Source of the DNA: Flavobacteriaceae bacterium
GTDB lineage: Bacteria > Bacteroidota > Bacteroidia > Flavobacteriales > Flavobacteriaceae
NCBI GenBank assembly: GCA_029939235.1
Contig: JAOZTG010000008.1
Span: forward strand, 1 to 41,401
Reading direction: 5' to 3'
Length of the DNA stretch: 41,401 nt
Shown here: positions 8,470 through 18,372 of the stretch, piece by piece
Position numbering within the stretch: position 1 is the stretch's first letter
How the letters are laid out: each line of letters opens with the position of its first letter
Made by a program: the position numbers and the translations under genes
The notes under the pieces: model-generated
Database searches by the model: none
What the model saw: only the letters and a program-made list of their open reading frames with translations
Told to the model about the DNA's origin: nothing

Positions 8470-9818
8470 TAACCTACTTCTTTAATCATTAAATCTAATC
8501 CTTGACGGATAATATCCTGCGCTTCAATTTTTGAAGTACTTACAAAATCAATCAGTGCAAAATCCTCCGGTGCTACCTCATAAATTCCTAAATTTTCCAT
8601 TTTTTCAATATCTCCAATCATTGCTGCTTTTAACAACTGCATCGGATAGATATCAATTGGCATAACTTTCTCCATTTCTCCGGTAATCACAAAAGCCCTG
8701 TCTTCACCATTAAAATTAGTATCCAGATCATATTCTTTATTGGGTGTTAACCAGGAAAAGAAAGTTCTTGACATACTTAATTTATGATTCCCTACAAAAG
8801 GCATCCAGCCAAAGAAATCGTAATGATCTCCTTCAGGAATAACAGAAATAAGATTGTCATAAAACCCAATTGCACCATTCTCTCCAACTACAGCTCCTGT
8901 TAAAGGATTTCCATTTATAATTCGGGCTTTACCGGTTTTCAAATTACCATTAACAATATCACTTATTTGAGTACCTTCTATAACTTTATAATATTGAGGA
9001 TGTTCCACCATTGAACCTGCCAATGCAATTACTCTGGTTGGATCATATTTTCCTGTAAGCATCAAACTTCCAATTGCAACAACATCCTGTGGATTTACTA
9101 CCCAAACTCTATCACCTGAATTTACAGGATCGATCTTTGAAATTTGAACTCCAACATTTCCTGCAGGATGCTTCCCTGTGATTTTATGAATTACAACTCC
9201 TTTGGTACCATTAAAAAAAGAAGACTCGTTTCCATCTACAGACAAATGTACTTTCCCATCAGTTAATTTTGATAATGCATCAACACCTGCCTGGAACTCC
9301 TTTTCTTTTCCCGACAAAGTAAATTGCAGTGATGCAGCAAGCGGAGCTGTAGCATAAGCTGAAATAAATATAGATTTCGGACTATCATCAGGGTTGGCAA
9401 TTACATCATACGGTCGTTGCTTTATATATGCCCAACAACCACTGTTCAGTAATAATTCTTTTACCTGATCATTGTTTAAATTTTCAGGAGATTTTATATT
9501 AAAATCTTTATACGTATCGCTTTTATCTGCTGTTATTTTTATCGATAATATTTTTCTTTTCGCACCTCGAACGATCTCTTTTATTTCACCACTAACCGGT
9601 GAAGTAAATTTAATCCTATCATTGTGCTTTGCAAAAAATACAGTTTCACCAACATTTACCTTATCACCAACCTTTACTGCCATCTTAGGCAAAGTTCCAT
9701 GAAAATCTGTTGGATAAATAGCAAATATTTTTGAGCGACTTACTGAAGACAAATTTTTTTCTGCCCCTCCTTTTAGCTTAATTTTCAAGCCGTTTTTAAT
9801 TCGAATGTCTTTTGACAT
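8469..9818 (-). CDS. nqrA: Na+-translocating NADH:quinone oxidoreductase subunit A
   Basis: A 449-residue cytoplasm-facing peripheral subunit with no membrane segments. Recognisable parts are the N-terminal LKGGAEK, the lipoyl-like segment VKVGDKVNVGETVFFAKH, HPAGNVGVQISKIDPVN, GEDRAFVITGEMEKVMPIDIYP and a C-terminal region with PEDFALIDFVSTSK. It is the first gene of the operon, reading away from the T9SS plug gene, with a 169-base shared upstream region. Confidence 0.97.
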   Translation of the reverse strand: MSKDIRIKNGLKIKLKGGAEKNLSSVSRSKIFAIYPTDFHGTLPKMAVKVGDKVNVGETVFFAKHNDRIKFTSPVSGEIKEIVRGAKRKILSIKITADKSDTYKDFNIKSPENLNNDQVKELLLNSGCWAYIKQRPYDVIANPDDSPKSIFISAYATAPLAASLQFTLSGKEKEFQAGVDALSKLTDGKVHLSVDGNESSFFNGTKGVVIHKITGKHPAGNVGVQISKIDPVNSGDRVWVVNPQDVVAIGSLMLTGKYDPTRVIALAGSMVEHPQYYKVIEGTQISDIVNGNLKTGKARIINGNPLTGAVVGENGAIGFYDNLISVIPEGDHYDFFGWMPFVGNHKLSMSRTFFSWLTPNKEYDLDTNFNGEDRAFVITGEMEKVMPIDIYPMQLLKAAMIGDIEKMENLGIYEVAPEDFALIDFVSTSKIEAQDIIRQGLDLMIKEVG

Positions 9819-9901
9819 AATTTGCTCTGATTAAATTCTATTTTCTTGAAGGATGTAAATATCCTAAATTTAAGAAAAATCAAATGTTTATTTATTGAAC
9901 G

Positions 9902-9909
9902 CAAATTTA
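9902..9909 (-). promoter_or_regulatory. Candidate -7 element of the nqr operon
   Basis: On the minus strand the bases read TAAATTTG, matching TAnnTTTG, 83 bases before the nqrA ATG. No clear -33 TTG is seen at the expected distance. Confidence 0.33.
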
Positions 9910-9987
9910 ATAATTAATATTTTATAGTTTAGCGTTTGTTTAACATTTCTTTCTTCAAAAGAAGTATTTAGAATATTTATAAATTAA

Positions 9988-11310
9988 ATGTATAATATGT
10001 TATTAATCAGTAATTTATCTCATGTCATTTTTCGCTATTTCAATATTCAAAAATTTGTTTTAGCAAAAATCCTATTCATTTTTATATTTTGTTTTAGCTT
10101 TTCAATTGTTTTATTTGGTCAAAGTGGCACTATTGTTACACCACCTTCCAATATTAAATCAATTGTTTTAAAACCATTAAAACCAAATACTTACACTCCT
10201 ATAGTTCAACTTGGTGAAAAATTGATTTTAAGTTTTGACGATATCAATGCACAGGAGATTATTTACACATACAAAATTGAACATTGTGATTATAACTGGG
10301 AAAAATCAAATTTAGCATCTACTGAATATATGACTGGATATGCTACTGATAGAATTAGAAATTATGAAAATTCATTCAACACCTTGCAGGATTATACACA
10401 TTATCAAATGCAAATTCCCAATGAAAATAATCGTATAAAAAAAACAGGGAATTACCTGATCTCCATATTTGACGAAGACGAAAACCTGGTTTTTAGCCGA
10501 CGATTTATCATTTATCAATCAAATGTAACAGTAGGGGTAACTGTCCATAGAAGCAGAATCGTTAGTGAAATTTATGAAAAGCAGAGTGTAGAATTTGTGA
10601 TCAATCATAAAGATTTATTATTAAACAATCCTAATGAAGAAATAAAAGTCGCTATTTATCAAAATGGAGACTGGAATTCAGTAATAAAAAACATCAAACC
10701 AAAATATGTTCGGAGAGCACAGTTATTGTACAATTATGTTGATGATATCTCCTATTGGGCCGGTAATGAATATTTATATTTTGACACAAAAGAAATAAGA
10801 AATGCAACAAACAATATTGCTAAAACAAGATTAGACAACATATTCAATACTTACCTGTACTATACGGAGGCCAGAGGGAAAAAACCATATACTTTTTACC
10901 CTGATGTGAATGGTAATTTTGTATTGCGAACTATTGACACTGATGACATTTCACTGGAAGGAGATTATTCTTTTATTCATTTTGCTTTGGAATATCTCGA
11001 AGATCTCAATAACGAAGATATTTATATTTATGGTGCTTTTAATGACTGGCAAATAACAAATGAAAACAAAATGGTTTATAATTCACGAACTAAACTTTAT
11101 GAAGCTTCATTAATGCTTAAACAAGGGTTTTACAACTATTCCTACGTAACTGCAAACTATAATAAACAGATAAATACACATGCTATTGAAGGATCTTTTT
11201 ATCAAACCGAAAATAATTACACCGTAATAGTTTATTATAAAAAATTTGGTGAATTATATGATCAGGTAATTGGCGTTGGTAGTGCCAGTTCAGAAATATT
11301 AAAGAATTAA
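9988..11310 (+). CDS. Type IX secretion system plug protein (DUF5103 family)
   Basis: A 440-residue exported protein. A hydrophobic signal segment (about 27-44, ending LFGQSG) is preceded by an unusually long 26-residue N-terminal part, so the true start may be internal or the n-region is long; no better in-frame ATG exists. The mature part matches the DUF5103 family: SIVLKPLKPNTYTP, IEHCDYNW, YATDRIRNYENSFNTLQDYTHYQ, and the C-terminal YIYGAFNDW and GFYNYSYV. The family member in Flavobacterium johnsoniae was identified structurally as the plug that closes the SprA translocon of the T9SS. The gene stands alone, divergent from nqrA. Its stop overlaps the stop of the next, convergent gene. Confidence 0.85.
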   Translation: MYNMLLISNLSHVIFRYFNIQKFVLAKILFIFIFCFSFSIVLFGQSGTIVTPPSNIKSIVLKPLKPNTYTPIVQLGEKLILSFDDINAQEIIYTYKIEHCDYNWEKSNLASTEYMTGYATDRIRNYENSFNTLQDYTHYQMQIPNENNRIKKTGNYLISIFDEDENLVFSRRFIIYQSNVTVGVTVHRSRIVSEIYEKQSVEFVINHKDLLLNNPNEEIKVAIYQNGDWNSVIKNIKPKYVRRAQLLYNYVDDISYWAGNEYLYFDTKEIRNATNNIAKTRLDNIFNTYLYYTEARGKKPYTFYPDVNGNFVLRTIDTDDISLEGDYSFIHFALEYLEDLNNEDIYIYGAFNDWQITNENKMVYNSRTKLYEASLMLKQGFYNYSYVTANYNKQINTHAIEGSFYQTENNYTVIVYYKKFGELYDQVIGVGSASSEILKN

Positions 11311-12101
11311 TCGTCCAGCAACATAACAGTTACCAAATAAGCACAATGATCGGATGCAATTGTATCCTGAATCACTTCTGTTTTCAATACTTTCCACCTG
11401 CTTTTTGGATACAACATCACATAATCAATTTTACGATTTGGTTTGTCTGATGGAAAAGTAAACTTTGGATTCTTTTTATCATAAGATGATTTCCATTTTT
11501 CTTCCAGAACATTAATTGTTTTACTTCCCGGAACTGCATTCAGGTCTCCTGTTAAAATGGTCGGATATCTGTTCTTTGTAAACACTCTATTGATCTCTTT
11601 TGCCTGAGAAATTCGATCAACTTCATCTTTCAAATGATCTAAATGTGTTCCGATAAACGAAATAGTATCTCCTGATCTTAAAACAGTAGTTATCTCTAAA
11701 GCTGCTCTCGATTCATTACCTGGTGAATATGGCAAACTTACATTTCTTGTATTCAAAAATGAATATTTTGACAATACCCCTTCCCCATATTCTCCTCCAT
11801 CAAATTCCATAGCTCTTGCAAATACCGGTGCTAATTTGGCTCTCCATCCTAATTCTGTTACCAGATCGTAATTCTTAGCTCGATCTGTTTTAAAATCTAC
11901 TTCCTGTAAAGCAACAAAATCGGGATTAGCATCAATAATAACTTTAGCAATAACATCCAGATCAAAATTACCTTTCATTGTTTCTCCATGATAAATATTA
12001 AAAGATAGAATCTTTATAATCTTTCCATCATTGGATTTTTGAGACCAAACAAAATTAATAGTTAATAATACAATCGTAAATAATGTAAATAATGATTTCA
12101 T
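11307..12101 (-). CDS. Secreted endonuclease/exonuclease/phosphatase-family protein
   Basis: A 264-residue protein counted from the Met at 12101, chosen because it directly precedes a signal peptide (MKSLFTLFTIVLLTINFVWS-Q); an in-frame ATG seven codons earlier is less likely. The fold is the DNase I/inositol-phosphatase superfamily, with all active-site motifs: LSFNIYHG, LQEVD, GTHLDH, LTGDLNA, KIDYVM and ASDHCAY. It is therefore probably an active metal-dependent phosphodiesterase in the periplasm or on the cell surface; the substrate is unknown. It converges on the plug gene with a four-base overlap of the 3' ends (TTAA shared by both stops). Confidence 0.85.
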   Translation of the reverse strand: MKSLFTLFTIVLLTINFVWSQKSNDGKIIKILSFNIYHGETMKGNFDLDVIAKVIIDANPDFVALQEVDFKTDRAKNYDLVTELGWRAKLAPVFARAMEFDGGEYGEGVLSKYSFLNTRNVSLPYSPGNESRAALEITTVLRSGDTISFIGTHLDHLKDEVDRISQAKEINRVFTKNRYPTILTGDLNAVPGSKTINVLEEKWKSSYDKKNPKFTFPSDKPNRKIDYVMLYPKSRWKVLKTEVIQDTIASDHCAYLVTVMLLDD

Positions 12102-12266
12102 GGAGTTGATTTTTAAATACAAATAATACTATTCGAATGTATTAATAATCTATCTATTACATACCTTAATAAAAGAATTTCTTTCATTAGGAAATTTTTA
12201 TGATTAACTTTATAACTTTTGTTACTTAAAATGATTTTAATCATATTTTTAAGCTTATTTATACAA

Positions 12267-12274
12267 TAATTTTG
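12267..12274 (+). promoter_or_regulatory. Candidate -7 element for the methylmalonyl-CoA operon
   Basis: TAATTTTG matches TAnnTTTG, 25 bases before the mce start. An inverted repeat ATGATT-TT-AATCAT (12231-12244) lies just upstream and could be an operator. No -33 TTG at standard spacing is seen. Confidence 0.35.
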
Positions 12275-12299
12275 TCCCCGCTTTTAAAACTATTTAATT

Positions 12300-12701
12300 A
12301 TGAAAATTACACACATTGAACACATAGGAATTGCAGTTAACAATTTAGAAGAATCCATTAAATACTACGAAGGTGTTTTAGGCTTGAAATGTTATTCTGT
12401 TGAAGAAGTAGCAGATCAAAAGGTAAAAACTGCATTTTTTATGGTTGGTGAAACAAAAATTGAATTACTGGAAAGTACATCTCCAGATGGTCCAATTGGA
12501 AAATTTGTAGAAAAAAAAGGACAAGGAATGCATCATATTGCATTTTCTGTTGATAATGCTACTGAAGCCTTAAAAACAATAGAAGAAAGAGGTGTAAGGC
12601 TCATTGATAAAACTTCAAGAAAAGGAGCAGAAGGACTTGATATAGGTTTTCTTCATCCAAAATCAACTCATGGAGTGCTTACTGAACTTTGTTCTAAATA
12701 A
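12300..12701 (+). CDS. mce: Methylmalonyl-CoA epimerase
   Basis: A 133-residue VOC/glyoxalase-fold enzyme that interconverts (R)- and (S)-methylmalonyl-CoA. Two beta-alpha-beta-beta-beta units are visible. The metal ligands fit the family: His in IEHIGIAV near the N-terminus, His in GMHHIAF at the centre, and Glu in GVLTELC at the C-terminus. FFMVGETKIELLE supplies the further conserved Glu. It is the first gene of a plus-strand operon leading into the decarboxylase and mutase genes, which fixes its substrate well. Confidence 0.94.
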   Translation: MKITHIEHIGIAVNNLEESIKYYEGVLGLKCYSVEEVADQKVKTAFFMVGETKIELLESTSPDGPIGKFVEKKGQGMHHIAFSVDNATEALKTIEERGVRLIDKTSRKGAEGLDIGFLHPKSTHGVLTELCSK

Positions 12702-12756
12702 ATAATAATTCACCGATTTATTTTTCAATCAAAACCGGTGGCTAAATAAAATAACA

Positions 12757-14316
12757 ATGGCAAATCAAGAAAAAATTAATGAGCTTATTGAAAAAAGAGC
12801 TAAAGCAAAACTGGGAGGTGGTGAAAAAAGAATCGACTCACAACATGCTAAAGGGAAACTAACTGCTCGTGAAAGAATTGACTTACTTCTAGATGAAGAT
12901 AGTTTTGAAGAGTTTGATATGTTCGTAACGCATAGAACAGTAGATTTTGGTTTGGAAAAACAAATTTACCTTTCTGACGGTGTTATTACAGGGCATGGTA
13001 CTATTGATGGGAGAATTGTTTATGTTTTTTCACAAGATTTTACAGTTTTTGGAGGTTCATTATCGGAAACCTATGCATTAAAAATATGTAAAATAATGGA
13101 TATGGCTATGAAGATTGGAGCACCTGTAATTGGACTTAACGACAGTGGTGGAGCACGTATACAAGAAGGAGTAAGATCCCTTGCCGGTTATGCCGAAATT
13201 TTCCAAAGAAACATAATGGCTTCAGGTGTGATACCTCAAATTTCATCTATATTAGGGCCTTGTGCTGGTGGAGCCGTATATTCTCCGGCTTTAACCGATT
13301 TCACTATCATGACTGAAAATACCAGTTATATGTTCGTTACCGGCCCAAAAGTAGTGCAAACAGTTACCGGTGAAATTGTAACTACCGAACAGTTAGGTGG
13401 TGCAAAAATTCATTCCACAAAATCTGGTGTTTCACATTTTCTTGCTAAAAATGACGAAGTAAACTTACTCCTTATCAGAAAATTATTGAGTTATCTTCCA
13501 TCAAATAATCTGGAAGAGCCACCGGTTATAGAATGTTCTGACCCTATTGACAGATTAGAGGATTCTCTAAATGAGATCATTCCTGAAAATGCAAATAAAC
13601 CATATGATATTGTTGATGTAATTTCAACCATTACAGATAAAGGAGAATTTACGGAGGTTCATAGAAATTATGCAAGAAATATTGTTGTTGGATTTGCAAG
13701 ATTCAATGGCCGTCCGGTTGGAATAGTTGCCAATCAACCAAAATATTATGCAGGAGTTCTAGATATTGAAGCATCCAGAAAAGCGGCCAGATTTGTACGT
13801 TTTTGTGATGCATTTAATATTCCGATTGTAACTCTTGTTGATGTTCCTGGCTTCTTACCCGGAACAGGACAAGAATACGGAGGAATTATCCTTCATGGAG
13901 CCAAATTATTATTTGCCTATGGTGAAGCAACCGTTCCAAAAGTGACTATTACACTTCGTAAATCTTATGGTGGAGCCCATGATGTAATGAGTTGCAAACA
14001 GCTGAGGGGTGATGTTAATTATGCATGGCCAACAGCAGAAATTGCTGTAATGGGAGCAAAAGGTGCGGTAGAAGTTTTAGAAGGTCGTAACATCAAAAAA
14101 ATTGAAGATGCTACCGAAAAAAGTGAATACATCCAGAAAAAAGAAGATGAATACACTAAGAAATTCGCCAATCCTTATGAAGCAGCAAAATATGGCTTTA
14201 TTGATGATGTGATCGAGCCAAGAAATACTCGTTTCAGAATCATTAGAGCCTTGGAATTACTTGCAAATAAAAAAGAGATCAATCCACCAAAAAAACACTC
14301 AAACATTCCATTATGA
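12757..14316 (+). CDS. mmdA: Methylmalonyl-CoA decarboxylase / propionyl-CoA carboxylase carboxyltransferase subunit
   Basis: A 519-residue acyl-CoA carboxyltransferase with N-terminal (about 25-270) and C-terminal (about 280-500) crotonase-like domains. Clear motifs are [74 protein letters not shown] and [18 protein letters not shown]. It moves CO2 between methylmalonyl-CoA and a biotin carrier. Because OadG-, biotin-carrier- and OadB-like genes follow and no biotin carboxylase gene is present, the decarboxylase role (Na+ export) fits best; a PCC beta role cannot be excluded. The stop overlaps the next start. Confidence 0.94.
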   Translation: MANQEKINELIEKRAKAKLGGGEKRIDSQHAKGKLTARERIDLLLDEDSFEEFDMFVTHRTVDFGLEKQIYLSDGVITGHGTIDGRIVYVFSQDFTVFGGSLSETYALKICKIMDMAMKIGAPVIGLNDSGGARIQEGVRSLAGYAEIFQRNIMASGVIPQISSILGPCAGGAVYSPALTDFTIMTENTSYMFVTGPKVVQTVTGEIVTTEQLGGAKIHSTKSGVSHFLAKNDEVNLLLIRKLLSYLPSNNLEEPPVIECSDPIDRLEDSLNEIIPENANKPYDIVDVISTITDKGEFTEVHRNYARNIVVGFARFNGRPVGIVANQPKYYAGVLDIEASRKAARFVRFCDAFNIPIVTLVDVPGFLPGTGQEYGGIILHGAKLLFAYGEATVPKVTITLRKSYGGAHDVMSCKQLRGDVNYAWPTAEIAVMGAKGAVEVLEGRNIKKIEDATEKSEYIQKKEDEYTKKFANPYEAAKYGFIDDVIEPRNTRFRIIRALELLANKKEINPPKKHSNIPL

Positions 14317-14675
14317 TACTATATGTTGATTTAAACATGGATCAGATCAGTGAAGGATATGTTATTCTGATTACCGGATTGCTCATTGTTTTTAGTGCAC
14401 TGGTTACTCTTTCTTTGGTTTTTAAATACGGTATGCCTTTAATGCTGTATTTGTATAAAATAATTACCAGAAGAAAAGATAAAAAAATAGCGGATATAGC
14501 TATGGAAGTTGATAAAGATTTCACAGGAGAGGTTACCGCAGTTATTGCAGCAGCAATTCACATGTACCTCAACGAACAACATGACAAAGAGAATCCAATC
14601 TTAACGATCAAACAAGCTAAAAAATCATATTCACCATGGAGTTCTAAAATTTATGGAACCCATCACAGATTATAA
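14313..14675 (+). CDS. OadG/MmdD-like small membrane subunit of Na+-pumping decarboxylase
   Basis: A 120-residue protein with a short periplasmic N-terminus, one membrane helix (about 14-37) and a charged cytoplasmic tail. The ending [18 protein letters not shown] and the AAAIHMYL segment are like those of gamma/delta subunits in Bacteroidota decarboxylase clusters. It would tether the carboxyltransferase and biotin carrier to the beta subunit. The start overlaps the mmdA stop by four bases (ATGA). The sequence is low in specific motifs, so the call rests mainly on position and topology. Confidence 0.8.
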   Translation: MILYVDLNMDQISEGYVILITGLLIVFSALVTLSLVFKYGMPLMLYLYKIITRRKDKKIADIAMEVDKDFTGEVTAVIAAAIHMYLNEQHDKENPILTIKQAKKSYSPWSSKIYGTHHRL

Positions 14676-14691
14676 CTAAATTAATAAGAAA

Positions 14692-15111
14692 ATGAAAAAT
14701 TTCAAATTTAGAATACACGATAACAACTACAAGGTTAGAATCTTATCGCATGAAGGCAATATGATCAACCTTGAAGTAAACGGTACTTCTTATTCGGTTA
14801 AGATGAAGGAAGATATTGTTGTTTCCAAAACTCCAACTCTGGTTCGTGCTGCATCTCAAAGACCTGCAGAACCACTAAAGGTAAATCCAAGCTCGCAAAA
14901 AACAAAGATTTTATCACCACTTCCAGGATCTATTTTTGCTATTAAAATTAAAGTTGGTGATACAATTAAAGAAGGTGATAGTATGTTGATTCTTGAGGCT
15001 ATGAAAATGGAAAATGATATTACAGCCGAAAAAAGTGGTGTTATATCAGCTATTCATGTAACAGTTGGGCAGCAAGTTTTACAAAATGACCTATTAATTG
15101 AACTAGAGTAA
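14692..15111 (+). CDS. mmdC: Biotin carboxyl carrier subunit of the decarboxylase
   Basis: A 139-residue protein. Residues about 70-139 form a biotinyl domain with the standard LEAMKMEND motif, whose central Lys is biotinylated. A flexible linker (QRPAEPLKVNPSSQKTK) precedes it. The N-terminal 45 residues form a small beta domain typical of carrier subunits in this type of cluster. It shuttles carboxyl groups from the carboxyltransferase to the membrane beta subunit. It lies 16 bases after the OadG-like gene. Confidence 0.93.
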   Translation: MKNFKFRIHDNNYKVRILSHEGNMINLEVNGTSYSVKMKEDIVVSKTPTLVRAASQRPAEPLKVNPSSQKTKILSPLPGSIFAIKIKVGDTIKEGDSMLILEAMKMENDITAEKSGVISAIHVTVGQQVLQNDLLIELE

Positions 15112-15153
15112 AATTGTTATCGATACTATATAGATGATAAAAAATATAATAAA

Positions 15154-16479
15154 ATGAAGAAATTATTTTTAATATTCGGGATTATTTCCCTTCTGTTTGT
15201 CATAAAACCTATATTAGGCTTAGATAAAAAGGCTGATGTTTTAAAAACAGAAAGATCTGTAACAATTGAGCAAGTTGACACAACAAATGGAGAGGGAGTG
15301 TTGAAAGGATCATTCGATGGTTTAAAACAGTTTTACAATTACACCGGTTTTGCCAATATAACATGGGGTCATTTTACTATGATTTTAATTGGAATCGTAT
15401 TTATTTATTTGGGAATTAAATTTGACTACGAGCCCTTGTTATTGATTCCAATAGGAACAGGCGTTATTATTGGAAACATACCATTTGTTGCCGGTAATAT
15501 GACTGGTATTTATGAATCAGGATCTGTTTTAAACTATTTGTATTTTGGAGTTGTAAAAGGTATTTACCCTCCACTAATATTTTTAGGTATTGGAGCAATG
15601 ACTGATTTTTCATCATTGATCGCAAATCCGAAATTAATGCTATTGGGAGCAGCAGCACAAATTGGTGTATTTGCAACCTTTATCGGTGCACTTTATTTAG
15701 GATTTAACTTACCCGAAGCAGGAGCAATTGGAATTATTGGTGGAGCTGATGGCCCTACTGCGATTTTCTTATCCTCTAAATTAGCGAATGGAATTAACAT
15801 TTTACCTGATGGGACTACCGTTAAAAATCTAATTGGTCCAATAGCGATAGCTGCTTACTCATATATGGCATTAGTACCTGTTATTCAGCCTCCAATAATG
15901 AGATTATTGATCTCAAAAGAAGATAGAAAGATCCGAATGAAGCCACCAAGAGCAGTTTCTCAAAAAGAAAAAATGATTTTTCCTATTGTTGCGTTGATCC
16001 TTACAACCTTTATTTCGCCAAGTGCATTACCCCTTTTAGGAATGTTATTTTTTGGAAATTTATTGAAAGAATCAGGAAGAACAGAAAGACTTGCAGAAAC
16101 TGCACGTACCAAATTAATTGATATCGTAACAATTTTATTAGGAGTTACTGTGGGTGCTTCCACGCAAGCAGATATTTTTATCACTAAAGATTCATTATTA
16201 ATTTTCGGTCTTGGTGCAATTTCATTCGTAATCGCAACCATGGGTGGATTACTATTTGCAAAATTCATGAACAAATTTCTTAAAGGAGATAACAAGATAA
16301 ACCCATTAATTGGGGCTGCCGGAGTTTCAGCTGTTCCGGATAGCGCAAGGGTAGTACATGCAGAAGCATTAAAATCAGATCCTCATAACTATTTATTGAT
16401 GCATGCAATGGCACCAAATGTCTCAGGTGTGATAGGTTCAGCAATTGCTGCAGGTATAATTTTAAGTTTTTTAGGATAA
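15154..16479 (+). CDS. oadB: Na+-translocating decarboxylase beta subunit
   Basis: A 441-residue polytopic membrane protein of the OadB/MmdB/GcdB family that couples decarboxylation of carboxybiotin to Na+ export. The hallmark GIIGGADGPTAIFLSSKLA is present (about 191-210), including the Asp implicated in Na+ and proton binding. So are the C-terminal NPLIGAAGVSAVPDSARVVH and NYLLMHAMAPNVSGVIGSA. It has an N-terminal extension of about 60 residues with its own hydrophobic segment (possible signal peptide, MKKLFLIFGIISLL) before the conserved membrane domain, as in other Bacteroidota copies. Confidence 0.95.
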   Translation: MKKLFLIFGIISLLFVIKPILGLDKKADVLKTERSVTIEQVDTTNGEGVLKGSFDGLKQFYNYTGFANITWGHFTMILIGIVFIYLGIKFDYEPLLLIPIGTGVIIGNIPFVAGNMTGIYESGSVLNYLYFGVVKGIYPPLIFLGIGAMTDFSSLIANPKLMLLGAAAQIGVFATFIGALYLGFNLPEAGAIGIIGGADGPTAIFLSSKLANGINILPDGTTVKNLIGPIAIAAYSYMALVPVIQPPIMRLLISKEDRKIRMKPPRAVSQKEKMIFPIVALILTTFISPSALPLLGMLFFGNLLKESGRTERLAETARTKLIDIVTILLGVTVGASTQADIFITKDSLLIFGLGAISFVIATMGGLLFAKFMNKFLKGDNKINPLIGAAGVSAVPDSARVVHAEALKSDPHNYLLMHAMAPNVSGVIGSAIAAGIILSFLG

Positions 16480-16509
16480 TAGTTTATTGGAAATATCGAC
16501 GGATTCAAC

Positions 16510-18372
16510 ATGAATTCGAATTCATTTAAAGTACAAAATATGATGAACAATAATAAAAGTTTTCTTTTTAAAGAATTCGATCCCATCAGCAAACAAGAGT
16601 GGATCGACAAAGCAAAAACAGATCTTAAAGGTGCCGATTTTAATAAAAAACTGGTTTGGAAGAATTTAAGTAAAATTGATATACAGCCATTTTACAATAC
16701 GGAAGATCAACAAGAATTTTTAAATAACACCGGGGAAAGTTCTAAAGCATTAACAAACTATAGATCTATAAAAGTAAAATCAGGTAAAAAGGGGAATAAG
16801 CTCGCCTTAAAAGCCGTGGAAGAAGGAATGAACGGTTTACTTTTTGACCTGAAAAGAAAGAGTATTTCCCTACAAAAGTTATTAAAAAATATTGATCTAA
16901 ATAAAATAGCCGTATCTTTTTTATTGAGATCTAATGAAGTGGAAATTGTAAAAGAGTATATTTCTATTGTTAAGAAGCAAAATATTTCTTTACAAGATCT
17001 AAAAGGCTACATTGATTTGGACATTATCCAAAAATATGTTACTACTGGTAAAATTAAATCTGACAAATTTGAAAAAGTTGAGGATATTATAGAAATTACC
17101 AAAGACTATCCAAATCTTAAAGCCATTGCTATTTCGGGTGGAATTTATTTGAATTCAGGTGGAAATCAGGTACAGGAAATAGCTTATACCTTAAACTCTT
17201 TGGTGTGTTTTATTCATATTTTTTCAAAAAATGAAATCAAAATACAAAGCATTTTTGATAACCTGCATTTTGAACTTGCCATTGGTTCTGAGTATTTTGT
17301 TGAAATTGGTAAATTCAGAGCTTTCAACAGTTTGCTACATGTGGTAGCAAAAAAATATGATGTAAATGATTTCTCATATACACTTACAGCCATCACTTCC
17401 AAATGGAATAAATCTGTAACCGATGCAAATACAAATATGCTTCGGGCTACAACGGAGACAATGTCAGCAATTCTTGGCAATGTTGATGGAGTAATGGTCG
17501 ATCCTTACGACAAAGAATTCAACAAAGCTTCTGATTTCTCCAGTAGAATTGCAGGCAATATTGCTACAATTCTAAGAGAAGAATCCTATTTTGGAAAAGT
17601 TTCAAATCCAGTTGACGGTTCTTATTATATGGAAGAAGTCAGTGCTAAGATCGCCAATAAAGCACTAGAATTATTTAAAAGTATTGAGAAATATGGTGGC
17701 TACTACCTTGCTTTTGAAAATGGCATAATCCAACAGCAAATTGCAGAGATCTGCCTGATAAAAATAAAGCTGATCAGCCAAAGAAGACTGGCAATGGTTG
17801 GAGTCAATAAATATCCAAATTTAATGGAATCTATTGATGCAAAAATACTTTCAGACAAATTTGTAAAATCAGGCACTAAAAAAACAGTTTTAACACCAAA
17901 AAGAGCTGCTTTTGAAATAGAAGCATTAAGAAAAATTACTGAAAAATTAGTTCAAAAAACAGGAAAACGTCCTATTGTAGAACTTACCAGTTTTGGTAAT
18001 TTGAACATGAGAAAAGCCAGGGCTGCATTTGCTTACGATTTTATGGGGGTTAGCGGCTTTGATATACTCGCCGAAAAAAGTTATGACAATGTGAAAAATG
18101 CTGCTAAAAAAAGTGCTTTTTCTAATTCAAATGTTGTGGTAATATGTAGTTCTGATAAAGATTATGATGAAAGCGCACTGCAATTTATAACTACCTTTAG
18201 AGCTTTGAATACTGACAAAGTTTTATTGCTTGCCGGAAACCCTGTTGCTATAACAGAGCGACTAACAAAAGCCGGATTAGATGGTTTTATTCATATGAAA
18301 ACGGATGTAATAAGCCTTCTTTCAGATGTACAAAACAAAATTAAAAAATCATTAAAAACATTAAAATCATGA
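16510..18372 (+). CDS. mutA: Methylmalonyl-CoA mutase small (non-catalytic) subunit
   Basis: A 620-residue subunit of the heterodimeric mutase. The TIM-barrel part is recognisable ([61 protein letters not shown]). The C-terminal B12-like domain lacks the DxHxxG cobalamin motif, as is normal for the small subunit, which does not bind the cofactor. The start is uncertain: in-frame ATGs at 16540 and 16543 are alternatives that would shorten the N-terminus by about 10 residues. It overlaps the large subunit start by four bases (ATGA). Confidence 0.93.
   Translation: MNSNSFKVQNMMNNNKSFLFKEFDPISKQEWIDKAKTDLKGADFNKKLVWKNLSKIDIQPFYNTEDQQEFLNNTGESSKALTNYRSIKVKSGKKGNKLALKAVEEGMNGLLFDLKRKSISLQKLLKNIDLNKIAVSFLLRSNEVEIVKEYISIVKKQNISLQDLKGYIDLDIIQKYVTTGKIKSDKFEKVEDIIEITKDYPNLKAIAISGGIYLNSGGNQVQEIAYTLNSLVCFIHIFSKNEIKIQSIFDNLHFELAIGSEYFVEIGKFRAFNSLLHVVAKKYDVNDFSYTLTAITSKWNKSVTDANTNMLRATTETMSAILGNVDGVMVDPYDKEFNKASDFSSRIAGNIATILREESYFGKVSNPVDGSYYMEEVSAKIANKALELFKSIEKYGGYYLAFENGIIQQQIAEICLIKIKLISQRRLAMVGVNKYPNLMESIDAKILSDKFVKSGTKKTVLTPKRAAFEIEALRKITEKLVQKTGKRPIVELTSFGNLNMRKARAAFAYDFMGVSGFDILAEKSYDNVKNAAKKSAFSNSNVVVICSSDKDYDESALQFITTFRALNTDKVLLLAGNPVAITERLTKAGLDGFIHMKTDVISLLSDVQNKIKKSLKTLKS

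Noticed and set aside
11307-11310. Overlapping stops of the plug and nuclease-fold genes as a sign of gene fusion or error
   Set aside because: Both proteins end at natural C-termini; TTAA simply supplies a stop on each strand for a convergent pair.
15960-16295. Minus-strand open frame inside oadB
   Set aside because: Antisense to conserved oadB sequence; no signal peptide or motif.
17741-18372. Methylmalonyl-CoA mutase small subunit as a damaged B12 enzyme
   Set aside because: Absence of the DxHxxG motif is normal for the non-catalytic subunit of the heterodimer; the large subunit has it.
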